Shown here one piece after another: positions 1-7,341 of a stretch of 10,682 bases of DNA (the first letter of the stretch is position 1; every line of letters begins with the position of its first letter). A model generated the notes under the pieces. The model was not told where the DNA came from, did not search any database, and worked only from the letters and a program-made list of their open reading frames with translations. Position numbers and translations under genes: made by a program. The DNA is taken from positions 1 to 10,682 of the forward strand of contig CAMJAJ010000020.1 of assembly GCA_946403565.1 (NCBI GenBank). The letters run 5' to 3'. This DNA is from an uncultured Treponema sp. GTDB lineage: Bacteria; Spirochaetota; Spirochaetia; Treponematales; Treponemataceae.

Positions 1-5
1 CCTAG

Positions 6-30
6 CCCCGAAAGGAGCTGCATTTCGGGG
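6..30 (-). terminator. Hairpin after tail fibre gene, possible terminator
   Basis: An 8-bp perfect inverted repeat (CCCCGAAA at 6-13, TTTCGGGG at 23-30) encloses a 9-nt loop. It begins 7 nt past the fibre stop codon on the minus strand. The position suits an intrinsic terminator for the tail operon. On the minus strand the stem is followed by CTAGG and then the window edge, so no U-tract can be seen. It could instead be an mRNA 3'-end stabiliser or an intergenic hairpin before another gene. Confidence 0.4.
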
Positions 31-36
31 CGGAGG

Positions 37-1491
37 TCAAGCCTTGATGATAAAATTGACTCCCTTGCGCTTGCCCCTTGTAACATCGCCTCCACGTCCT
101 GTATTACCAGAAGTGTATCCATCATTGTAATAATATCCACTTGGCGTATTCATTCCGTGGTCAAAATGAGGGCCGTAAACATTACAGCAGACTGCATGCT
201 GGTGCGTCTGCAACTGGTCGTCCTTGAACTGCCCGAGGGTGTATACATCGTGCGTTGCGATCGTGTCATGGGTGTTTTCCCCCGCTCCGACAAGGGCGCA
301 CTCGCGCAGGTCGGGGATGACGTTGCTGTTGCCCAGGCTCGCATACAGGCTCGGGTAGCAGGTGGCCAGCTCGTCCGCCGTGCCCGTCGTGTCCGTGCCA
401 TCGCACAGGAACCACCCGTCTGGAACGACGGACGCATAGAGGGGCCACACGGTGCCGACGGGGGCATCGGGGAAGGCAGGGCGCCAGAAGGAGCCGTTCC
501 ACACCATCTCGACCGTCGCCCCCTTGTTCAGGGACATGGAAGTTCCCCCTCCGGAAAGCGTCAGTGTCAGCGTCACCGCCGAGGCCGTCTCGTTCACAAA
601 TGTCGCCCGGGCGAAAAAACGCGTCGGATCTTGGACCTCCAGCTGTGCCCCGGTCTGGAGCCGGAACACCTTGTCCGTGTCAACGGCCTCCACTGTCGAC
701 CCGTCGACCACGACGACCGTCGCCCCGCCCATGCTTCCACCGGAAAGCAGGGCGCGCACCTCCGCCAGTATCGCGGCCGCATCGGCCGAACTTGAGTCTG
801 CGGCCGCCTCCGATGCCGCTGCCTGCTGCGAGAAGTACTTCGCGTTGTTCGTGTCCTCTCCGGCCCTGCTGCCGGTCCCTCCGGCAGCCCAGCTTTCAGC
901 AAGGACGGCCGAGGCCGCCGCGGCGGCCTCGGAGCTGGCAGCATTGCTTTCGGATGTGGCTGCGTTTGCCTCGGAGGCGGCCGCATTCGTCTCGGATGCA
1001 GCCGCGTTCGCTTCGGACGTGGCCGCATTGGCCTCGGATGCTGCTGCGCTTGCCTCGGAGGCGGCCGCGTTCACCTCGGACGTGACGGCATTGGCCTCGG
1101 ATGTGGCGGCATTTGCCGCTGAGGTTGCCGCATTGCTTTCGGAAGTTGCCGCGTTCGCCTCGGACGTGGCGGCGTTCGCCTCGGAAGCTGCGGCGGCTGC
1201 CGCAGAGCTGGCCGCACTGCTTTCGGAGGCAGCGGCGTTTGTTTCTGACGCCGCCGCATTGGCCGCCGAGGTCGCTGCATTGGCCTTGTACGCGGCCGCG
1301 GCATCCTCGCTCGCCCTGGCGTTCCGCTCATTCTCCGTCAGCCATGCCCGCAGGGCGGAGACCTTGAACTTCTTGTGGCAGTTCATGTCCTTGTCATAGG
1401 TGAGCAGGCTGTCCTCGTTGGCAAGGTCGTCCTTGTCCATCTCCGAGAGCTCGTCAATCGTCTTTATGTCGTCCGTGGTCAGCATTGCCAT
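37..1491 (-). CDS. Side tail fibre with heptad repeats and collar domain
   Basis: This 484-residue trimeric-type fibre probably recognises the host surface. Residues 1-55 form a small N-terminal module (DELSEMDKDDLANEDSLL, then a KVSALRAWL helix) that likely attaches to the tail tip. Residues 61-193 are 19 continuous Ala/Ser/Asn heptads of the SEANAAT type, as in lambda Stf-like shafts. Residues 199-222 carry the SWAAGGTGSRAGEDTNNAKY motif often seen after such shafts. Residues 256-340 look like a beta-rich shaft domain. Residues 343-395 (APVGTVWPLY, PDGWFLCDG, YPSLYASLG, IPDLR) match the phage tail collar family. Residues 396-484 form a His/Cys- and Tyr-rich tip. The ATG at 1491 is supported by AGGAGG (1499-1504), 7 nt upstream; a second ATG two codons later is less well placed. 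The gene follows the tail-tip gene after 34 nt. The last ~50 codons are clearly A+T-richer than the rest. Confidence 0.9.
   Translation of the reverse strand: MAMLTTDDIKTIDELSEMDKDDLANEDSLLTYDKDMNCHKKFKVSALRAWLTENERNARASEDAAAAYKANAATSAANAAASETNAAASESSAASSAAAAAASEANAATSEANAATSESNAATSAANAATSEANAVTSEVNAAASEASAAASEANAATSEANAAASETNAAASEANAATSESNAASSEAAAAASAVLAESWAAGGTGSRAGEDTNNAKYFSQQAAASEAAADSSSADAAAILAEVRALLSGGSMGGATVVVVDGSTVEAVDTDKVFRLQTGAQLEVQDPTRFFARATFVNETASAVTLTLTLSGGGTSMSLNKGATVEMVWNGSFWRPAFPDAPVGTVWPLYASVVPDGWFLCDGTDTTGTADELATCYPSLYASLGNSNVIPDLRECALVGAGENTHDTIATHDVYTLGQFKDDQLQTHQHAVCCNVYGPHFDHGMNTPSGYYYNDGYTSGNTGRGGDVTRGKRKGVNFIIKA
913..1311 (-). repeat. 19 tandem degenerate 21-bp units (heptad shaft)
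   Basis: Nineteen consecutive 21-bp units, 399 bp with no indel, encode fibre residues 61-193 as seven-residue repeats. The consensus is S-E/A-x-N-A-A-T/A. Several units are near-identical in protein (SEANAAT or SEANAAA recurs six times) while the DNA differs mainly at third codon positions. Such repeats form coiled-coil shaft segments in lambda-type fibres. The units could expand or contract by recombination in whole 21-bp steps without breaking the frame. Confidence 0.85.
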
Positions 1492-1525
1492 GGTGCGTCC
1501 TCCTTCTCTACAGTCACTCCGGCGG

Positions 1526-4500
1526 TCATGCCGTCCGCCGGTATATGTTCACCGCCAGGTAAGGCGGCATGTTGTTGTGGGCCTTGCCGCCGCCTGTCTG
1601 CGCAAGCGGGTGGGTGTGCGAGCCGTCCGTGGACGTGCTGCCGGACATGTTCAGCGGTATGTTGTTTCCGGGAGACGATGGAGGGAAGGTTCCCATCCAT
1701 CCTCCGCTCCAGCCGGAGTGCGCATGGCCGCCTGCCTCCGTCATTTCGTGCCCGTGGGCCGGCATCTCATCCTCGGTCAGCGTATGCTCCGCCTCTCCGC
1801 CAGTCGAGCCAGTCTCGTAATCCTCGGACGTTCCCAATAGGAAGCGCCCCTCGACTTTTGCCCATTCCGTGCCGGGGAAGAGGACGGATGGGCTTGTGTC
1901 GGCCATTGTCATGTAGATGGAGCCGACCGGGTAGATCGCGTTCAGGATTCCCATGCCCACAGAGACTGAATCCAGCGTCCCGTTCACCTTTACCGTCTTG
2001 GCGGGCGTGCCTGTCTGCTGGTCGGCCGTCGCCATGGGGTTGGCCTCCAGCAGCGGCCGCGTCTCCGACTGGCTCATCGTGTCCTGGACGCGGAACACGC
2101 CCTTGATGATGGAACTCACGGCGGAGACCGCAAAGTTGGCGATTTTGAACCAGAAGCTGCCTTCCTGCGCCACGGTCCCGTCCGGCTGGACGTAGCCCCT
2201 CGGCGTGTAGGCGAAGTACTCCGATTCCGGCAGCGTCATCCGCCCGTCGGCATCCTTCACGCCGTTGCTTATCTGGAACTGCCCGGTCTCAAGGTTCCAG
2301 AAGTTGTTCGCCACGTCGGTTATCTCGTTGTCCTGGATGCGCCCGAACACGCCGCAGATGGCGAACAGGTCGCGGACGGCCATCTTGTCCGCCGTTATGC
2401 AGCCGGCCGCGAGGTTGTCAACCTGGACGGCCCCCTCCGCTATCTTGTTGTGCGTGATGGCGGAATTCACCACGTCCGCCGCACTGGTGGCGAGCGCAGT
2501 CACGAATACCGAAAGGCCCTCCGCGCTGTGGACGAGGTTGCCGGTGGCAGGGTCCACGACATAGGCTGTCGCCCGGTATTCGTAGAGCGTGTCGCGAGGA
2601 TTCGCCCCGTTCTCCACGAAGAACTTGGAATGCCTGCGGGCCGAAAAAATACCGGCTGCGTCGCATACGTCCTCGGCAAGGAACTCCGTCCCGCCGATTT
2701 CCACAATGCCGTCCACGGGATATTCTTCCCCGCCGATTACGGCGGTGCTTCCCCAGACGGAGACCTCTTTCTCTTCTCCGTCAATGGTGACCACGCCCCC
2801 CATTATCTGGTAGGACACGCCGTCTATCACGACCTCGGGGACAAGCTCGTACAGCTCCCCCTGGTAACGAACCACGCAGACGGTCTCCTCCGTCGTGCCG
2901 GTTCCGCCAATCTCACCGTACACCTCCGCACCATCATGCCTTTGGAGTCCGAACGGCTTTTGGTCACCGTCTGCCAGGACGAACGTCCCCATGGTGCCGG
3001 TGTGCGGAGGAGAGCTTCTGAACGCCTCCGTCCGTGCCGACTGCTGGACGGGGTTTCCGTATGCGTCCTTCTTATCTGCGGAGGTGTAGTACCAGGATTC
3101 GTAGTAGAGCACGTCGTTCTGCCCGTCCAGAGGCAGCGTCTGCGTGAAGGCGTGCGTGGTGTTCAGCCCCTCGGTCACGGTGTTCGAGGAGGCTTCCGCC
3201 TTGTACGCGTCCACGCTCCTGTATGGGTCGCTGGTCAGGTTGGGGTCGTACCACGTTACCTCGCCGTGCTTGCGAATCTCTATCTTGTAGCGGGTTTCGC
3301 CGTACAGGAGCCGCCCCTGCCGCTGGCTGAATGAGAGCGTCGCCGTCCGCCCCGTAACCCTCTGGGCGGTCAGCTCGGCGACAAGGGGAATCCACGTGCC
3401 GTAGCCGGACACATCGACATGGACGGGAACAGATATGGCCGTCCTGCCGTAGATGTTCGTCAGCGTCCCCGTGACGGTGTAGCGTGCGAGGTAGGCCGCC
3501 TCGGGGTATCCGTCAAGCTGGCGGTTAAAGGCGTAGCCCGCCGAGGCATCATCCTCCACGACCGCCTCCGTTCCGTCCGGACGGGTTATCGTCCAGGTGA
3601 CGGACTTGACGCTGTTCTTGAGCCCGTCGCCTCCCACCTGCATGGCGAGCGAAAGTCCGTCCATGCTGGCTTTTGCCGTTATGGTCGGCCTGTCCGGGTC
3701 GGCGGCGGCGGTGCTCTCCGTTCCGTTCAGCTTGGCAAGCTGCTCCTCCAGCTCCCCCTGCCGCACGTAGGGGGAGGGGAGCTCTCCGGCGGGGTCGGCC
3801 CACTCGCGGACATGGCTCTCATAGTCGGAGATGTCGCCGGAATCGTAGATGCCGTCGTCATAGTCGGCGCACTCAAGCTCCCAGCCCGAGCCGTCGCTGT
3901 GCGCGGCAGTTATGATGAGGTCCTGCGGTTCATCTCCCAGCGCATCGTCCGTCAGCCGGATGCGTGACCAGGGCGTGAAGAACATGCCTTCCCGTCCCAG
4001 CCGGATGGTCACGGCCTTGGGCCGGAGCCCCATGCAGGCCATCAGGTAGCGGGCGTATTTCTGGACCTCGGGCAGGTATTCCGGCCCCGTGACGGTCAGC
4101 TCCTGGATCACCGAGTCCTCGTCCAGCTCCAGGTCCGCCCGCCGTTTGACCATGGCGGTCTTCTGCTCCCAGGTGTCGGCCTCGGTGTAGGTTATGCGCA
4201 TTGCGTCCACCCGGCGGGCGTACTCCTTCTTCACGGAGACGGAGATTACGGAGTCCGCGTCCAGGACGGCGAGTGGCCCGCCCTGCCAGTGGTCCCAGGC
4301 GACGGAAAGCAGCCCCGCCATGTTCCAGTAGAGGGTTGCCCGGCAGACCCCGCACACGGTCTCCAGCAGGGACTTCTTGGTGGTCTTTGTCGTCTGGACG
4401 GCGTTGAACGTGAGCGAGTTTTCCTCGCAGAACTCCCACAGGCCGCCGAAGCTGGCGAGGTCAAGCTCCGCATCGGAGAACCGGGACATGGGGTGTATAT

Positions 4501-6145
4501 GGGAGGTGAGGATTTCAAGGAGGATTGCCGCGGGATTGGACGTGGGGGTCTTCTCCACCGACCATTCCTCCCCGTCCCAGGTGCGGGCTATGGAACGGAC
4601 GACCACGTTTATCTTCTGGAGCTTGTCGGCGTTGGCCGCGCTGCTCTTTATGCGGACGGCAAGCATGGCGGACAGGGCCATCTCCTTGGGTTCCAGCAGG
4701 GGGCAGTCCACGAAGTCTCCCGCCGCCTCCGACCGCTCCGGGTCAAAGCAGTGCGACTCGTAATAGAGCAGGCAGGCGGCGTTGGTCACGTAGCTGTCTT
4801 TTGCGGACTCGTTGACGAGCTTGACGTAGAAGCAGGACTTGCCTGCCGCCCTGTTGGCTTGGTATTCTGCCCACGTGAAGGTCTTGGTGGCCTCGTAGCG
4901 CACCTCGTCCGTGCTGCACATGGAGAACTCGTTGCCCAGGCTGCCGTCCACCTGGTCGGACGTCACGAACTTTGCGAAGGTGTATTCCACTACCTCCCCA
5001 AAACTGAAGGAGGCGGGAACAGGGGTCTCGTCCTTTACCACATAGCCCATGCGCTCGTACTTGCCGATGATTCCACGGGTATAGAGCGTCCTTGAGTCGC
5101 CAGGGAAGTGTATCCTGCAGGAGCCGTCCGTCTCGCCGTCGGCACCCACGAACACCAGCACCTTCTGCTCGTCCACGAACGTCGTGGTGTTCCCCGTCGG
5201 CATGGACAGCTTGAAGGGCATCGGACTCCAGCCGGTGTCGGTTCCGCAGGAGAAGTAGGCCCCTATGCGGCAGGTCGTCCCCTTGTGGTTGCCGGTCTCC
5301 CTGTCGGTGGCGTACAGGCCCATCGGGAAACTTATCGCCACCGTTACGTCACGGGCGTATGGGTCGAGCGTGAGAATCAGCTCGGTGGAGGCCCCGGAAT
5401 CCAGCTCTGAACGGTACGGAATGGACTGGTTGCTGGTCGCGCTTGCTATGCGGGTTTTCACCTGCGTGAGCGCGGAGAAGGTGCTCCCGTCCTGCGCAAT
5501 CTCATAGGTTCCTCCGGAGGAGAAGGGTGAATCAACCAGCGTCCCGTTCTCGTCCTGGGGCAGGTCGCCCGCGAACTGCTTGAGCATGACCTCGCCCGCT
5601 CGGATTTCGTCGAAGACCAGTTGCCCGAAGCCACACTCAAATGCCTGAGTCACGAACTGGTCGTGGCCGCCCGGCCCCGAAAGCTCATACCACTTGTCGG
5701 TGAGCAGGTAGGGGGTGAACCCGTGCCGCCCCATCACATACGGCTGGCTCTTGCCGGTGGCGAGGGAATTGGTCGCGCCCCTTTGGAAGGGAAGGTTTAC
5801 ACCCGAGTCGCTGTTGGTGGTGGCCTTCTGCTTGTCGGAAAGCACCTGCGGAGTCTGGGCGGCCTGCGCCTTCTTCATCTGGTACATGGCCACGCCTATG
5901 GCCACTCCGGCGACGACGGCGGACGCGATCATCACTCCTGCGGCAATCGCTGCAGGGGCCTCCGGCAGGACACGGACGATGGAGCCGTCCCTGGCCGGAG
6001 AATCCGGCAGCGCGAACCGTCCGCCCTCGACTATGGCCGCATGCTCGAAGTCTATATCCGGGAAAGCCGCCCTGTAGGACAGGCCGTCGGGAACAATGCG
6101 TATTTCATGGCCGTCTCCCAGTCCGGGGTATACCGCTATCCTCAT
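1526..6145 (-). CDS. Central tail-tip protein, gpI/gpJ-like, with fibre-tip C-terminus
   Basis: This 1539-residue protein forms the tail tip that contacts the host. Residues 1-60 resemble the gpI-type N-terminus of tail-tip proteins (VYPGLGDGHEIRIV, later DGSIVRVLPEAP), followed by a membrane-like helix at about 64-88. Residues 110-770 form the gpJ-like core: NSLATGKSQPYVMGRHGFTP near the start, then a hub-type region including LLEILTSHIHPMSRFSDAELD and FTPWSRIRLTDD. Residues 815-1060 look like fibronectin-type beta domains. Residues 1087-1160 hold short beta-hairpin repeats. Residues 1226-1300 carry the ITHNKIAEGAV/LAAGCITADKMAVRDL-type stalk motif and NFWNLETGQFQI. Residues 1404-1539 are a fibre-tip domain (YPVGSIYMTM, GRFLLGTSEDYETGSTGGEA, HGH, HAH, HTH, NNMPPYLAVNIYRRTA). 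The ATG at 6145 overlaps the previous stop as ATGA and has AGGTGG 7 nt upstream. The frame stays open for 91 codons upstream, but that stretch is a shadow of the NlpC gene. Confidence 0.88.
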   Translation of the reverse strand: MRIAVYPGLGDGHEIRIVPDGLSYRAAFPDIDFEHAAIVEGGRFALPDSPARDGSIVRVLPEAPAAIAAGVMIASAVVAGVAIGVAMYQMKKAQAAQTPQVLSDKQKATTNSDSGVNLPFQRGATNSLATGKSQPYVMGRHGFTPYLLTDKWYELSGPGGHDQFVTQAFECGFGQLVFDEIRAGEVMLKQFAGDLPQDENGTLVDSPFSSGGTYEIAQDGSTFSALTQVKTRIASATSNQSIPYRSELDSGASTELILTLDPYARDVTVAISFPMGLYATDRETGNHKGTTCRIGAYFSCGTDTGWSPMPFKLSMPTGNTTTFVDEQKVLVFVGADGETDGSCRIHFPGDSRTLYTRGIIGKYERMGYVVKDETPVPASFSFGEVVEYTFAKFVTSDQVDGSLGNEFSMCSTDEVRYEATKTFTWAEYQANRAAGKSCFYVKLVNESAKDSYVTNAACLLYYESHCFDPERSEAAGDFVDCPLLEPKEMALSAMLAVRIKSSAANADKLQKINVVVRSIARTWDGEEWSVEKTPTSNPAAILLEILTSHIHPMSRFSDAELDLASFGGLWEFCEENSLTFNAVQTTKTTKKSLLETVCGVCRATLYWNMAGLLSVAWDHWQGGPLAVLDADSVISVSVKKEYARRVDAMRITYTEADTWEQKTAMVKRRADLELDEDSVIQELTVTGPEYLPEVQKYARYLMACMGLRPKAVTIRLGREGMFFTPWSRIRLTDDALGDEPQDLIITAAHSDGSGWELECADYDDGIYDSGDISDYESHVREWADPAGELPSPYVRQGELEEQLAKLNGTESTAAADPDRPTITAKASMDGLSLAMQVGGDGLKNSVKSVTWTITRPDGTEAVVEDDASAGYAFNRQLDGYPEAAYLARYTVTGTLTNIYGRTAISVPVHVDVSGYGTWIPLVAELTAQRVTGRTATLSFSQRQGRLLYGETRYKIEIRKHGEVTWYDPNLTSDPYRSVDAYKAEASSNTVTEGLNTTHAFTQTLPLDGQNDVLYYESWYYTSADKKDAYGNPVQQSARTEAFRSSPPHTGTMGTFVLADGDQKPFGLQRHDGAEVYGEIGGTGTTEETVCVVRYQGELYELVPEVVIDGVSYQIMGGVVTIDGEEKEVSVWGSTAVIGGEEYPVDGIVEIGGTEFLAEDVCDAAGIFSARRHSKFFVENGANPRDTLYEYRATAYVVDPATGNLVHSAEGLSVFVTALATSAADVVNSAITHNKIAEGAVQVDNLAAGCITADKMAVRDLFAICGVFGRIQDNEITDVANNFWNLETGQFQISNGVKDADGRMTLPESEYFAYTPRGYVQPDGTVAQEGSFWFKIANFAVSAVSSIIKGVFRVQDTMSQSETRPLLEANPMATADQQTGTPAKTVKVNGTLDSVSVGMGILNAIYPVGSIYMTMADTSPSVLFPGTEWAKVEGRFLLGTSEDYETGSTGGEAEHTLTEDEMPAHGHEMTEAGGHAHSGWSGGWMGTFPPSSPGNNIPLNMSGSTSTDGSHTHPLAQTGGGKAHNNMPPYLAVNIYRRTA

Positions 6146-6507
6146 TCCTGAACCACCTCGTAGAAGCCCCGGACCTTGAGAGCGGCAAGGGCAGAAAGCC
6201 TCACTCCCCGCTCGGTTGTGTGCAGGACGTTGTTCATGTCGGCCATGTAGCCTATGTGTATTTTGCCGTTGTAATCCATCTCGACGATGCGTCCTGGCTT
6301 TGGGCCGGGAACCTGCCGGACGTTCAGTCCTCCCTTCATGTCGTCCGACTCGTGGAGCATGAAGCTGGGGCTGTGGTAGTCCAGGTCGGCAAGCGGCGTT
6401 CCCGCCCTCCGGCAGCATTCCAGCACGAGGCCGTAGCAGTCGAAGCCCTCGGCCTTTGAGCGGCCATGCTCCCTGTACGGCACTCCGATAAGGTCAGTGA
6501 AATTCAT
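6142..6507 (-). CDS. NlpC/P60 tail protein (gpK-like)
   Basis: This is a compact 121-residue NlpC/P60 cysteine peptidase domain. In siphophages this family acts at the tail tip during assembly or in local peptidoglycan cleavage. The nucleophile motif is GFDCYGLV, with Cys24 predicted catalytic. The general-base His is His84 (GKIHIGYM), and His96 (VLHTTERG) fits the third polar position. Lambda gpK, about 200 residues, also has an N-terminal JAB/MPN domain; here only the NlpC half is present. The start overlaps the preceding stop (ATGA at 6504-6507), with an AGGGGG-type site just upstream. The stop overlaps the start of the tail-tip gene in the same way, so translation of the three genes is probably coupled. 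Cys31-Cys32 are an extra adjacent pair of unknown meaning. Confidence 0.85.
   Translation of the reverse strand: MNFTDLIGVPYREHGRSKAEGFDCYGLVLECCRRAGTPLADLDYHSPSFMLHESDDMKGGLNVRQVPGPKPGRIVEMDYNGKIHIGYMADMNNVLHTTERGVRLSALAALKVRGFYEVVQE
6153..6158 (-). promoter_or_regulatory. Ribosome binding site fixing the tail-tip gene start
   Basis: On the minus strand AGGTGG (extended GAGGTGG, to 6159) lies 7 nt before the ATG at 6145. It selects this start over the in-frame upstream ATG at 6418. The residues between the two are Arg/Pro/Gly-rich shadow sequence of the NlpC gene. Confidence 0.75.
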
Positions 6508-6956
6508 GAGTTCCCCCTGTTGTTGTAGGCGTTGAATATCAGCGCGGGGAAGGTCATTTCCAGCCGGTCATCGGTGTCAAAGCTTATCTCCGCCTCCTTG
6601 CCGCTCCATGTCGCCGTCCCGTAGCTCCGGCGGTAGCCCCGTATCGGGGTGACGCTCCCGTCCTCCAGCAGTATGCCGGTGAACTCCGCGTTGAAGACGT
6701 ACTCGGAGTCCATCAGGGACTTGAGGCCATTGCCTTCCACCGTTATCCTGAGGCTGCTTTCCCCATCGTCGGACGGCGAGAAGTCGAATGCGGATGCGAG
6801 CCAAGCCTCGCCGTTCCATTCCAGGTCACGGCTGTCATTGATGAGGCGTATGTGGGACGTGGACGTGCTGCCGTCCTTCTTACCGTCGTACAGGTGCACG
6901 AGGTAGGGGAGGGAGTATCCGCCGCCGAAAAGCAGCTTGTCATACAACGGGTCCAT
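6504..6956 (-). CDS. Minor tail protein, DUF1833/gpL-like
   Basis: The 150-residue protein is predicted to be a beta-rich minor tail protein at the tail tip. The segment IRLINDSRDLEWNGEAWLAS (about residues 37-56), followed by AFDFSPSDDGESSLRITVEG, matches the pattern I recall for the DUF1833 tail family: a short strand, a W-x-G-x-x-W/F turn, then a D-rich loop and a hydrophobic strand. Its place between the gpM-position gene and the NlpC gene corresponds to lambda gpL. It is shorter than gpL (232 residues) and has no cysteines at all, so it lacks gpL's iron-sulphur C-terminus. The start lies 1 nt after the previous stop, with GGAGG 9 nt upstream, and the stop overlaps the NlpC start. The family call rests on motif and position. 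Confidence 0.7.
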   Translation of the reverse strand: MDPLYDKLLFGGGYSLPYLVHLYDGKKDGSTSTSHIRLINDSRDLEWNGEAWLASAFDFSPSDDGESSLRITVEGNGLKSLMDSEYVFNAEFTGILLEDGSVTPIRGYRRSYGTATWSGKEAEISFDTDDRLEMTFPALIFNAYNNRGNS

Positions 6957-6957
6957 C

Positions 6958-7332
6958 TTATGCGTCCTCCAGCGTGAAGGTGACTTCCTTCCTGCCCTGT
7001 CCGCTCCAGGTGGGGGTTTCCTTCATGTAGTACAGCCGTTCCGTCTGGCCGTCGCGGACAGTCACGTCCGGGAAATAGAAAGGGACGGTCCCGCCCTTTA
7101 TGTCATTCTCGAACCATGCCAGGAAGACACGGAACTCGGTCTTGCTGCCGGAGATGGGTTTCTTGTCGTCCATGCTGAGGTTGACCGCGTGGGTCTGCCG
7201 CTCGATGGAGTTCTTGCGGTAGTAGATGCGCCTCCCGCTTTTGTACTCGACCTCCTCCCGGTTCTCGTCATAGGAAGAATCCTGCCCGTATGCCTTTTTG
7301 TTCACGCCTGCAGGCCAGTTTGCTGGGACCAT
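6958..7332 (-). CDS. Minor tail protein in the gpM position
   Basis: The protein has 124 residues, is rich in charged and aromatic residues, and has no signal peptide or membrane segment. I recognise it mainly by position: directly after the tape measure gene and before a gpL-like gene, where lambda carries gpM. Its size (lambda gpM is 109 residues) and likely all-beta build fit, with strands around RQTHAVNLSM, EFRVFLAWF, GTVPFYFPD and a final EVTFTLEDA. The Trp at about residue 109 (PTWSGQG) lies in a region similar to the ATWSGKE stretch of the next protein, which may reflect a shared fold. The ATG at 7332 follows AGGAGG (7337-7342), which overlaps the tape measure stop codon, so the two genes are probably translationally coupled. 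Confidence 0.55.
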   Translation of the reverse strand: MVPANWPAGVNKKAYGQDSSYDENREEVEYKSGRRIYYRKNSIERQTHAVNLSMDDKKPISGSKTEFRVFLAWFENDIKGGTVPFYFPDVTVRDGQTERLYYMKETPTWSGQGRKEVTFTLEDA

Positions 7333-7341
7333 AGGGCCTCC

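Noticed and set aside
46..129. A 27-codon plus-strand frame after GGAGG at 32-36
   Set aside because: It is antisense to the fibre tip, has no promoter-like sequence ahead of it, and its product shows no features. The GGAGG is probably incidental.
452..1399. A 315-codon plus-strand open frame with its own Ala/Ser/Asp heptads
   Set aside because: It is the exact antisense of the fibre shaft. G+C-rich heptad codons leave few stops on the other strand, and the frame has no good ribosome site. The minus-strand fibre domains are convincing.
6146..6418. A 91-codon N-terminal extension of the tail-tip protein
   Set aside because: It overlaps the NlpC gene in another frame and is Arg/Pro/Gly-rich shadow sequence. 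The ATG at 6145 has both an ATGA overlap and a ribosome site.
1628..6872. A 16-bp identical sequence (CGTGGACGTGCTGCCG) near 1628 and near 6861
   Set aside because: Both copies encode a Gly-Ser-Thr-Ser-Thr stretch in different tail proteins with the same preferred codons. There is no longer shared block, so it is not an attachment site or mobile repeat.
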